The translations under genes were made by a program, and so were the position numbers. DNA of 64,000 nt from Paenibacillus polysaccharolyticus (GTDB lineage: Bacteria; Bacillota; Bacilli; Paenibacillales; Paenibacillaceae). Each line of letters opens with the position of its first letter. Position 1 is the stretch's first letter. Of the stretch, positions 35,674 through 42,600 are shown in pieces. The notes under the pieces are model-generated. The model was not told the origin of the DNA, made no database searches, and saw nothing but the letters and a program-made list of their open reading frames with translations. The stretch spans positions 1 to 64,000 of the forward strand of contig NZ_FMVM01000008.1 of the NCBI RefSeq assembly GCF_900102085.1. Direction: 5' to 3'.

Positions 35674-35728
35674 AAAATTAGAGGATTGTTGTATACATGA
35701 ACATGAAATAAAAGGAGATTAAACACAT

Positions 35729-36193
35729 ATGGCTTTACACATCGTTCTGGTTGAACCAGAGATTCCGGCTAACACGGGCAATATCTCGCGGACTTGTGCG
35801 GCGACTGGCACCCACTTACATCTCGTGCGTCCTTTAGGATTTCGGACAGATGATGCAACTTTAAAACGTGCCGGGCTGGACTACTGGCATGCCGTTCATA
35901 TTGAATATCATGATTCTTTTGACGAGGTTCAGCAGAAGTATCCGAACGGACGGTTTTTCTACGCAACAACGAAAGCGAAAAACCGGTATTCCGATTTCGA
36001 ATTTCAGGATGGAGATTTTCTAGTGTTTGGTAAAGAAACGAAAGGGCTCCCACCTGAATTAATTGCTGCTAATCCAGAAACTTGCATGAAGATGCCGATG
36101 AGTGGTGATGTTCGCTCATTAAACCTTTCCAATTCAGCAGCAATTATTGTATATGAAGCACTGCGTCAGCTAAATTTCCCAGGACTGGATTAG
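35729..36193 (+). CDS. trmL: tRNA (cytidine(34)-2'-O)-methyltransferase
   Basis: A 154-residue SPOUT methyltransferase of the TrmL (YibK/CspR) group, which 2'-O-methylates the wobble base of leucine tRNAs. Conserved segments are EPEIPANTGNISRTC, HLVRPLGF, GDFLVFGKETKGLP and the knot motif LNLSNSAAIIVYEALRQ. Length is that of the minimal family. AAAGGAG lies about 14 bases before ATG 35729. It stands alone between serC and the abrB-type gene. Confidence 0.93.
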   Translation: MALHIVLVEPEIPANTGNISRTCAATGTHLHLVRPLGFRTDDATLKRAGLDYWHAVHIEYHDSFDEVQQKYPNGRFFYATTKAKNRYSDFEFQDGDFLVFGKETKGLPPELIAANPETCMKMPMSGDVRSLNLSNSAAIIVYEALRQLNFPGLD

Positions 36194-36276
36194 TGAATGG
36201 TATCCGAAAAGACGGTTAGAATTCGCTAAAAAAACATTTTTCAAAAAAAAGGACAAAAAATGTTTATTTCCAGCAG

Positions 36277-36300
36277 GATTCGACAAAATTTTGGCGAATC
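36277..36300 (+). promoter_or_regulatory. Paired inverted Spo0A boxes upstream of the abrB-type gene
   Basis: ATTCGACAAAA, read on the other strand, is TTTTGTCGAAT, the Spo0A box. It abuts TTTTGGCGAA, a second box (TGNCGAA core). The 24 bases form a palindrome with one mismatched pair. A weaker TTCGCTA core lies about 60 bases further upstream. In B. subtilis Spo0A represses abrB through such boxes. Confidence 0.68.
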
Positions 36301-36362
36301 TATAGATATAGTACTAATGTACCTAGAAATTCAGAGTAAGATAGGAGAGGTGTGCCGTAGCT

Positions 36363-36608
36363 ATGAAGCCAGCTGGAGTAGTTCGCAAAGTTGACCAATT
36401 GGGTAGGATCGTATTGCCTAAATCTTTGCGCAAAAGGTATCAAATGAATGAAGGAGATCCTGTAGAAATTTTAGTTCAAGGGGATCACATTATCTTGGAA
36501 AGATACCGTCCGAAATGTATTTTCTGCGGATCAATGGAAGATGTCAATGACTTTAAAGAGCGTTACATATGCGCACAATGCTTAGAAGAAATGACTCAGC
36601 TTTCATAA
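36363..36608 (+). CDS. AbrB/SpoVT-family transition-state regulator
   Basis: An 81-residue regulator. The N-terminal AbrB swapped-hairpin DNA-binding domain runs from GVVRKVDQLGRIVLPKSLRKRY to EGDPVEILVQGDHI. The C-terminal part has two CxxC pairs (CIFCG and CAQCL), as in AbrB-like proteins with a small zinc-ribbon-like tail. In Bacilli such proteins repress stationary-phase genes. Paired Spo0A boxes upstream indicate shut-off as sporulation begins. ATG 36363 follows GGAGAGGTG. It is close to AbrB/Abh; which of the paralogues of this genome it is cannot be said. Confidence 0.9.
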   Translation: MKPAGVVRKVDQLGRIVLPKSLRKRYQMNEGDPVEILVQGDHIILERYRPKCIFCGSMEDVNDFKERYICAQCLEEMTQLS

Positions 36609-36616
36609 AAGCAAGC

Positions 36617-36663
36617 AAAAAACACTATGGAGCATACAAACTCCATGGTGTTTTTGTTTTTTT
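36617..36663. terminator. Bidirectional terminator
   Basis: AAACACTATGGAG and CTCCATGGTGTTT flanked by A run and T run; shared by the abrB-type gene and the convergent hydrolase gene. Confidence 0.82.
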
Positions 36664-36746
36664 AATGTTTAACGTTGTATAAGATGACACAGCAACTTGG
36701 AAGCTCGTTCTTCCAGCCAGTGTCTATGTAAACTAATAAATCATCC

Positions 36747-37667
36747 TTAGTTCAACTGATTTAGCACTGGCAAAATCTGATTCCATACAGCGTTCAGGAT
36801 GCCTTGCATATTCTCCTCTTCACTGTTGATACTGATGACAGCCTCTCTGGAAGGCAGGACAATGCAGAATTGACCATAAGCTCCATCTGCTCGGTAAGCA
36901 TCATGCGAACACATCCAGAACTGATAGCCATAGCCTTTTCCCCAATCTCCATCGCCATTCGTTTCGATCTGCTTACGTGTAACGGCTCTGATCCAATCTG
37001 CTGGAACCAGTTGTTTACCGTTCCAGCGACCTTCCTGAAGTAGAAACTGTCCAAATCGGCTTAGTTCTTCATTACTCAGCCAAAGACCCGCACATCCCAA
37101 GGTAACTCCGAGTGGAGAAGTCTCCCATTGGATATCAACCATGCCTAGTGGTTCAAAAAGACGTGGAATGAGGTAATCCTTTACTGTCAGACCAATGGCC
37201 TCTTGCAACATGGCCGAGATCATAAAGGTATCACCACTACTGTAAGTAAAATGTTCTCCTGGCATTCGATCCAATGATAGAGACATGTAGTGTTTGACCC
37301 AGTCCTTTTCCTCTAAAGAAGCTCGTTCGTCAGCCCAGAGGGGTGGGTCATCGTGACCTGATGACATGCGAAGCAGATCCCTCAATGTGAGCTCTCGTGG
37401 AGAGGGCAGCTGTGAAGGGGGGCGCTGTGCTTGGTCATAAGGGAAGTAATCGCTCAAAGTGTCATCCAACTGAATAAGTCCTTCTTCAACGGCAAGTCCA
37501 ACCGCCATGCAGGTAAAGGATTTACTTACAGAATGTTGCACACGCCTGCGATCTCCGTCCGAATGCCATTCATCCAGAAGTCGCCCATTTTGTAGTACAC
37601 GCACAGAGTGCACAACAAGCTTCTCTTCTGTGATTGTGTCAATAAATCCTTTGAGTTGTTCTGCCAT
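36747..37667 (-). CDS. Beta-lactamase-fold serine hydrolase
   Basis: A 306-residue class C beta-lactamase/DD-peptidase-fold protein (Pfam Beta-lactamase type). The S-x-x-K nucleophile motif is SVSKS, and the Y-x-S element is YSSGD. SSGHDDPP and GMVDIQWE are also typical of this family. There is no signal peptide, so it is cytoplasmic; most such proteins are esterases or amidases rather than antibiotic-resistance enzymes. It is divergent from a carbohydrate operon and has LacI-type palindromes in its upstream region, which may place it in the same regulon. Confidence 0.85.
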   Translation of the reverse strand: MAEQLKGFIDTITEEKLVVHSVRVLQNGRLLDEWHSDGDRRRVQHSVSKSFTCMAVGLAVEEGLIQLDDTLSDYFPYDQAQRPPSQLPSPRELTLRDLLRMSSGHDDPPLWADERASLEEKDWVKHYMSLSLDRMPGEHFTYSSGDTFMISAMLQEAIGLTVKDYLIPRLFEPLGMVDIQWETSPLGVTLGCAGLWLSNEELSRFGQFLLQEGRWNGKQLVPADWIRAVTRKQIETNGDGDWGKGYGYQFWMCSHDAYRADGAYGQFCIVLPSREAVISINSEEENMQGILNAVWNQILPVLNQLN

Positions 37668-37714
37668 GATAACCCTCCAGTTCCAAGCGTTTACCTGAAT
37701 GAATTCAGTCTGGT

Positions 37715-37724
37715 GAAACGTTTC
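37715..37724. promoter_or_regulatory. LacI-type palindrome near the hydrolase gene
   Basis: GAAACGTTTC, perfect with CG centre, 48 bases upstream of the hydrolase start on the minus strand. It resembles, but is one base shorter per half than, a cre site. Confidence 0.42.
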
Positions 37725-37902
37725 CGTAATCTGATTGCAAAATTAGAACTCATGTTAGTATATTCTCGGTTTGATGTCAATTCTTGTGTAATAATGAATG
37801 ATTAAATCCGAAAATACTCGTTATAAAAGTGCCTTTTGAATCAAAATTGGAACAATCAGGTCACTTTTTTGATAAAAAAACGCGAAAATTGTAAAAAGGT
37901 TA

Positions 37903-37932
37903 TTGACAGAGTTTAGTCAACGGGATTATGAT
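37903..37932 (+). promoter_or_regulatory. Sigma-A promoter of the carbohydrate operon
   Basis: TTGACA (37903-37908), 18 bases, TATGAT (37927-37932). Confidence 0.78.
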
Positions 37933-37935
37933 TTA

Positions 37936-38040
37936 TTCGAAACGATTCGAAGAAATCGCTTCCAAGTAAAATGTTGATATTTAAACTCCAGGTAAATCAG
38001 CGTTGATTTTTTTTGAAACGATTCGAGAGAATCGTTTCGA
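37936..38040 (+). promoter_or_regulatory. Cluster of LacI-type operators
   Basis: TTCGAAACGATTCGA (37936-37950) sits on the predicted transcript start, with a degenerate partner GAAATCGCTTC next to it. A second cluster at 38013-38040 has TTGAAACGATTC and GAATCGTTTCGA in inverted orientation, separated by four bases. Each unit reads CGAAwCGwTTCG with a central CG, the hallmark of LacI-family operators. The LacI gene at 44865 is the likely binder. Confidence 0.62.
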
Positions 38041-38149
38041 TAACCAAAGCCGGTAAAAGTGAGCATGTTGGGGGAAGTAACAGCAAGCAAAGAAAGAGAA
38101 AAAGCAAAACCGCAGTTAAAAGCAACAAAGATGAAAGGGGTTACGATCA

Positions 38150-38914
38150 ATGGCGCATATTACGATCGAAACCGGATCGCCCACATTATGCATGAATACA
38201 AGCATACACGTGGTATCCAGTGACTCCGGAGAGACTTCAGGCGGTACACTATATCTGCTTCACGGGGCAGGAGACAATGCGAGTACCTGGCAACGTCTGA
38301 CCACCATTGAGATGTATGCAGCCCAGTATGGTTGCACCGTCATCATGCCTGAAGCCAATCGCAGTTATTACACGGATATGGAATACGGCCTGAATTACTT
38401 CCACTACATCACGAAGGAACTGCCTGAAGTATGTGAAAGGCTACTGAAGCTAAATTCCGACCCAGCCAAAACATATGTTGCCGGTTTGTCCATGGGTGGA
38501 TATGGAGCGTTGAAATGTGGGTTGACCTATCCTGAGCAGTACAGCAAAGTGGTGTCTTTATCCGGTGTAACGAATATTCAGGCGCGGCTTTGTGATCCCC
38601 ATATGCCGGAAGGTATGATCAAGGAAATGAAAGCGGTTTTTGGGGAACGGTTACAGGTAAAGGTTGATCAGGATATTTACGCATTGTCAGCCAGACTGCT
38701 GGAGCAGGGAGGAGCCTTGCCGAAGATATTGAGTTGTTGCGGGGACCATGATCCTTTCGTGGACATGAATCGGGACTACGCCGAGTATATGCAGGGAACT
38801 GCATTTGATTTTCGGTATGTAGAAACACCTGGCACGCATGAGTGGCGATTTTGGGAACAGCATCTGAAAACGATGTTTGATTTTCTTTACAACGACAACA
38901 CCATAGTAGAGTGA
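38150..38914 (+). CDS. Esterase, alpha/beta-hydrolase fold
   Basis: A 254-residue serine esterase of the esterase D / tributyrin esterase type. The oxyanion region is LYLLHGAGDNASTW, the nucleophile is in GLSMGGYGAL (GxSxG), the acid is in CCGDHDPF and the catalytic histidine in THEWRFW. There is no signal peptide, so it acts inside the cell. First in an operon of sugar ABC permeases, binding protein and GH3 glycosidase, it probably removes acetyl or other acyl groups from imported plant oligosaccharides (an inference). AAAGGGG precedes ATG 38150. Confidence 0.85.
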   Translation: MAHITIETGSPTLCMNTSIHVVSSDSGETSGGTLYLLHGAGDNASTWQRLTTIEMYAAQYGCTVIMPEANRSYYTDMEYGLNYFHYITKELPEVCERLLKLNSDPAKTYVAGLSMGGYGALKCGLTYPEQYSKVVSLSGVTNIQARLCDPHMPEGMIKEMKAVFGERLQVKVDQDIYALSARLLEQGGALPKILSCCGDHDPFVDMNRDYAEYMQGTAFDFRYVETPGTHEWRFWEQHLKTMFDFLYNDNTIVE

Positions 38915-38925
38915 GGAGATGCAAA

Positions 38926-39885
38926 TTGAAACCTGCAGCCGAAGGACCTAACAAAAAGCTGAAGGCAAACATGAGAGGTAAGTCGCTTTGGACTGAAATC
39001 TGGAAACACCGAATGACGTATACCCTGCTTATTCCAGGGATGGTCTGGTTGATCCTGTTTGCCTATATGCCGATGGGCGGCCTGTCACTGGCATTCAAAG
39101 ACTACAAGGCTAACCTTGGAATCTGGGGAAGTCCGTGGAGCGGATTTGAAAACTTCAAATATGTCTTCCGCGATCCGACCTTTATTGATGCCGTATGGCG
39201 GACGCTTTACATTAACATTTTGAAGCTGATTATTCAGTTCCCGTTTCCGATTATTCTGGCACTGCTGTTGAATGAGTTGCGGATGCGCAGAGGGAAGAAG
39301 TGGTTCCAGACCGTCCTGACATTTCCGCACTTCCTGTCCTGGATCATCGTATCCGGTGTAGTCATTAACGTGCTTGCCTATGACGGACTTGTAAACAGTG
39401 CACTTGGATTACTTGGTTTACCGACGATTAATTTCTTGGGTTCGGAATCCAACTTTGTTCCGATGTTGTTGCTGACTGACATCTGGAAATCGAGCGGCTG
39501 GGGCGCAATTATCTTCCTGGCAGCGATCTCCGGTATCGATCAGGATCAATATGAATCTGCACAGATCGATGGAGCATCCCGGATGCAGCAGATGTTCCGT
39601 ATTACGCTGCCAAACATTATGCCAACGATCACGGTTATGTTTATTTTGTCGGTGGGCGGATTGATGTCCTCCGGTTTCGACCAGATTTTCAACTTGGCAA
39701 ATGCGGCAACGAAAAATGTATCTGAAGTACTCGATGTATATATCTATCGGATTACGTTCCAGTCATCAACCGACTTTTCATTCTCGACAGCGGTCAGCTT
39801 GTTCCGTTCCCTGGTGAATATGGCGCTGTTGCTTCTGGCCGACAGATTTGCCAAGTGGCTTGGTGGAGACGGTTTATTCCGATAA
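38926..39885 (+). CDS. Carbohydrate ABC transporter permease, LplB-like
   Basis: A 319-residue permease of the LplB/YtepP type (MalF class) with six predicted helices (for example YTLLIPGMVWLILFAYMPM). The EAA-type cytoplasmic loop is ESAQIDGASRMQQMFRITLP. The start is TTG 38926, with GAGGAG nine bases before; GTG 38911 and ATG 38971 are alternatives. With the next gene it forms the membrane channel for an oligosaccharide captured by the binding protein at 40861. No ATPase gene is in the operon, as is usual where a shared MsmX-type ATPase is encoded elsewhere. Confidence 0.9.
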   Translation: MKPAAEGPNKKLKANMRGKSLWTEIWKHRMTYTLLIPGMVWLILFAYMPMGGLSLAFKDYKANLGIWGSPWSGFENFKYVFRDPTFIDAVWRTLYINILKLIIQFPFPIILALLLNELRMRRGKKWFQTVLTFPHFLSWIIVSGVVINVLAYDGLVNSALGLLGLPTINFLGSESNFVPMLLLTDIWKSSGWGAIIFLAAISGIDQDQYESAQIDGASRMQQMFRITLPNIMPTITVMFILSVGGLMSSGFDQIFNLANAATKNVSEVLDVYIYRITFQSSTDFSFSTAVSLFRSLVNMALLLLADRFAKWLGGDGLFR

Positions 39886-39903
39886 GAGAGGAGGAGAAGT
39901 GAG

Positions 39904-40803
39904 ATGAGCAAAGCTGGAAGAAAACCTAAGATTGGCACCGAACGAATGACCTTTCTGGATTACATGATATTCGCCGTTTTATTGGTACTTGCACTGATGA
40001 TTCTGATTCCGTTCTGGAATGTCATTATGATCTCGTTTGCAACCCAAAAAGAGTATGCTGAAAATCCGTTCCTGATGTTCCCGAAAGAGTTCACGCTTGA
40101 TTCATATAAAGCACTGTTCGCTGACGGTAGAATCCTGTCGGGTTACAAAAATACATTGATCTTGCTGGTGATTGGTTTACCGCTGAGCTTGTTCCTGACA
40201 ACAAGCATGGCTTACGGCCTGAGCCGCGGCAATTTCCCATTTAAAAAGTTTCTCTTTTTCCTGGTACTGTTCACCATGATCTTTAACGGGGGGATCGTTC
40301 CTCTGTATCTGATTATGAAATCACTACAACTAACAGGTACATTATGGTCTGTTATTCTGGCAGGAAGCTTCAGTGCCTTTAACATGATTCTGATGATGAA
40401 CTATTTCTACACACTGCCTGAATCCCTTATGGAATCTGCACGACTCGATGGTGCAGGAGAGTGGAGAATTTTATTCTCCGTCGTTCTTCCGCTGGCAACG
40501 CCAATTATGGCAACCATTACACTCTTCTACGGGGTAGCCTACTGGAACAGTTGGTATGACGCGATGATCTTCCTGCGAAAAGCGGACCAGTTACCGCTGC
40601 AAAACGTGCTAAGGAACATCATTGTAACTGCCACAACGAATGCCTCCAATGCATCCAGTGTGGACGCAGTAAAACTGAGCAGCTTCTCTATGGGTATGAA
40701 GATGGCTGCAGTATTTATCACGATGGTACCAATTATGTGTTTCTTCCCAATGTTGCAAAAGCACTTTGCCAAAGGGGTATTAACAGGGGCTATCAAGACC
40801 TGA
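39904..40803 (+). CDS. Carbohydrate ABC transporter permease, LplC-like
   Basis: A 299-residue permease of the MalG class (LplC/YtcP type), six helices. The EAA loop reads ESARLDGAGEWRILFSVVLPLA. AGGAGGAG lies before ATG 39904, 18 bases behind the preceding permease stop. It completes the heterodimeric channel. The C-terminal region (FPMLQKHFAKGVLTGAIKT) is the typical end of this subfamily. Confidence 0.91.
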   Translation: MSKAGRKPKIGTERMTFLDYMIFAVLLVLALMILIPFWNVIMISFATQKEYAENPFLMFPKEFTLDSYKALFADGRILSGYKNTLILLVIGLPLSLFLTTSMAYGLSRGNFPFKKFLFFLVLFTMIFNGGIVPLYLIMKSLQLTGTLWSVILAGSFSAFNMILMMNYFYTLPESLMESARLDGAGEWRILFSVVLPLATPIMATITLFYGVAYWNSWYDAMIFLRKADQLPLQNVLRNIIVTATTNASNASSVDAVKLSSFSMGMKMAAVFITMVPIMCFFPMLQKHFAKGVLTGAIKT

Positions 40804-40860
40804 TATACACATAGGATTTCAATGCACAAGAAATTCGACTAAAAACATGGGGGTAAAAGC

Positions 40861-42465
40861 ATGAAAACGGGTAAAAAGTTGTCAGTCAAATCGTTATTTG
40901 CGATCACACTCTGTCTCATGATGTTGGTAGTGTCGGCTTGTTCCAACAGCAGCAAAGGCTCAGATGGTGGCAACGAAAAGGATGCGGAAGGGAATTACAA
41001 AGATAACCTGACCATTTCCGTAGCGAATCTGACCGAAGTGAAAACCGGAAATATGGACAATGAGTTCCATAAGTTCTGGGAAGACAAGTTTAACATCAAA
41101 TGGGATTACAACTATATTGACTGGGATTCATGGGGTGAGAAGCTTCGCCTGTGGATTAACTCTGGTGACCTGCCGGATGTAGCCGTATGGAATTATGTAC
41201 ACGGTGATGCCATCAACAACATTGATCAAGGCTTGTTCTACAAGTTCCCGGATGATTGGAAAGAAAGATGGCCTAACGTTGCCGCGGCTTACAAGCTGAC
41301 AGGACTTGGCGACAAGTTGGAAGAATTGACAGGCGGTACGTATGTACTTCCTAGACCTATTTATTTCGAAAACAAACCCGCTGATCCGCTGACCAACCAA
41401 ATTGGTGTTATCGCTCTTCGTAAAGACTGGGCAAAAGCCGTTGGGTTTGAACTGAAAGATGCGTACACAACTTCCGAATTGAATCAGTTCGCTGAACTGG
41501 TGAAAGAAAAGGACCCAGGTAAGGTGGGTAATAAACTGGTGCCATTGTCTTACAATGCTGCCGATGCAATGACAAACATGATCATGCCGAATAGTGTTCA
41601 TGCGATGACAGACGTTCCTTTCTACAAAGGTGAAGATGGTAAGTTCCATTGGGGCCCTGCAGATCAGGAAACACTGACAGGTTTGAAATTGATGCAAAAA
41701 GCGTACAAGGATGGGTTGCTTAACCCAGAGTTCTACACTTGGAAAAACAATGAAGGACAAAACAACTTCAAAGTAACAGGTACTGCGGCTGTAACCAGTC
41801 TTGGTGGACTTGCTTCTTATAGACAAGGTCTGGATTCTGATATGAGAAAGAACCTTGGCGTTAACAGTGATGATCTCGTTCACACAGCGATCGTTCTTGG
41901 TGATGACGGTAAATACCGCAATATGGAGCAAGCGAACTTCTGGTCTGCTCTGATTTTCAACCCGAACATCAGTGATGAGAAATTCGAACGCATCATGGAC
42001 TTGATCGATTACTCTGCAACCAAAGAAGGACAATTGCTGATCAACATGGGCTTCGAAGGCAAGGACTGGAAATACGATGACAACAAAGAGTTGGTGAACT
42101 TGCTACCAGAGGGAACGGTACTCGAAGACAAGTACCCTGCACGTTTTGAAGGACTTTATCTTCTTGGCGATGACTTCAGTGTAGTAAACCCTGCAATCAA
42201 AAAAGATTATCGTGATAGAGCAGTAGAATTGTTCCAGGAGAAAGCAAAACTTGGTACTGAAAGTAAATCACTTGCACCATACGATTGGGATGTTAACCTG
42301 TATGATTCCAAAGCGAAAAGCCAAGCATCTTTCGATTATCAAAACGAATATGCGAACTTGATCCTCAAAGGCGGAGACTTGGAAGCTAACTGGAAAGAGT
42401 GGGTTAACAGCAAAATGTCTCTGGTTCAGCCTTATCTGGACGAATTGAACGAAAAGTTCAAATAA
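40861..42465 (+). CDS. Extracellular solute-binding lipoprotein (LplA-like)
   Basis: A 534-residue lipoprotein. The signal ends in LMMLVVSACSNSS, with the lipobox cysteine anchoring it to the outer face of the membrane. A Ser/Gly-rich spacer follows, then a large family-1 solute-binding fold (WEDKFNIKWDYNYIDW, GDLPDVAVWNYV, RKDWAKAVGFEL). It is the high-affinity capture component of the transporter formed with the two upstream permeases. The downstream terminator suggests that it may be made in excess over the GH3 enzyme. The ligand is unknown, but the neighbours imply a beta-linked oligosaccharide. Confidence 0.91.
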   Translation: MKTGKKLSVKSLFAITLCLMMLVVSACSNSSKGSDGGNEKDAEGNYKDNLTISVANLTEVKTGNMDNEFHKFWEDKFNIKWDYNYIDWDSWGEKLRLWINSGDLPDVAVWNYVHGDAINNIDQGLFYKFPDDWKERWPNVAAAYKLTGLGDKLEELTGGTYVLPRPIYFENKPADPLTNQIGVIALRKDWAKAVGFELKDAYTTSELNQFAELVKEKDPGKVGNKLVPLSYNAADAMTNMIMPNSVHAMTDVPFYKGEDGKFHWGPADQETLTGLKLMQKAYKDGLLNPEFYTWKNNEGQNNFKVTGTAAVTSLGGLASYRQGLDSDMRKNLGVNSDDLVHTAIVLGDDGKYRNMEQANFWSALIFNPNISDEKFERIMDLIDYSATKEGQLLINMGFEGKDWKYDDNKELVNLLPEGTVLEDKYPARFEGLYLLGDDFSVVNPAIKKDYRDRAVELFQEKAKLGTESKSLAPYDWDVNLYDSKAKSQASFDYQNEYANLILKGGDLEANWKEWVNSKMSLVQPYLDELNEKFK

Positions 42466-42525
42466 ACGTAATGAAATGAAGAACATCAAGGGGATGACAG
42501 GAGCGTTCTGTCTCTCCGTCCGATT

Positions 42526-42573
42526 GAACCCGGTGCGCGGTCTCTCCCCGAACGCAGCCGGGTTCTTTCTTTC
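42526..42573 (+). terminator. Intra-operon terminator after the binding-protein gene
   Basis: GAACCCGGTGCG pairs with CGCAGCCGGGTTC, followed by TTTCTTTC. It likely lets only part of the transcription continue into the GH3 gene. Confidence 0.65.
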
Positions 42574-42600
42574 AATTAAAAGGTAGTGGAGGATGGTTAC

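Larger units (their letters stand above)
37668..38149. other. Regulatory region between hydrolase and carbohydrate operon
   Basis: No gene is credible here. It holds palindrome GAAACGTTTC (37715-37724), a sigma-A promoter (37903-37932), two operator clusters (37936-37963, 38013-38040) and a leader of about 200 bases. A 53-codon frame from 38065 overlaps the esterase start and lacks a good ribosome site. Confidence 0.6.

Noticed and set aside
37715..37724. Canonical cre site before the hydrolase gene
   Set aside because: The palindrome GAAACGTTTC lacks one base per half compared with the cre consensus, so a local LacI regulator is favoured.
38065..38223. Short lysine-rich frame before the esterase gene
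   Set aside because: No ribosome site, runs into the esterase in another frame; the sequence is more likely leader RNA.
41128..42033. 301-codon open frame antisense to the binding-protein gene
   Set aside because: A shadow frame of a well-supported lipoprotein gene, with no start signal or recognisable domain.
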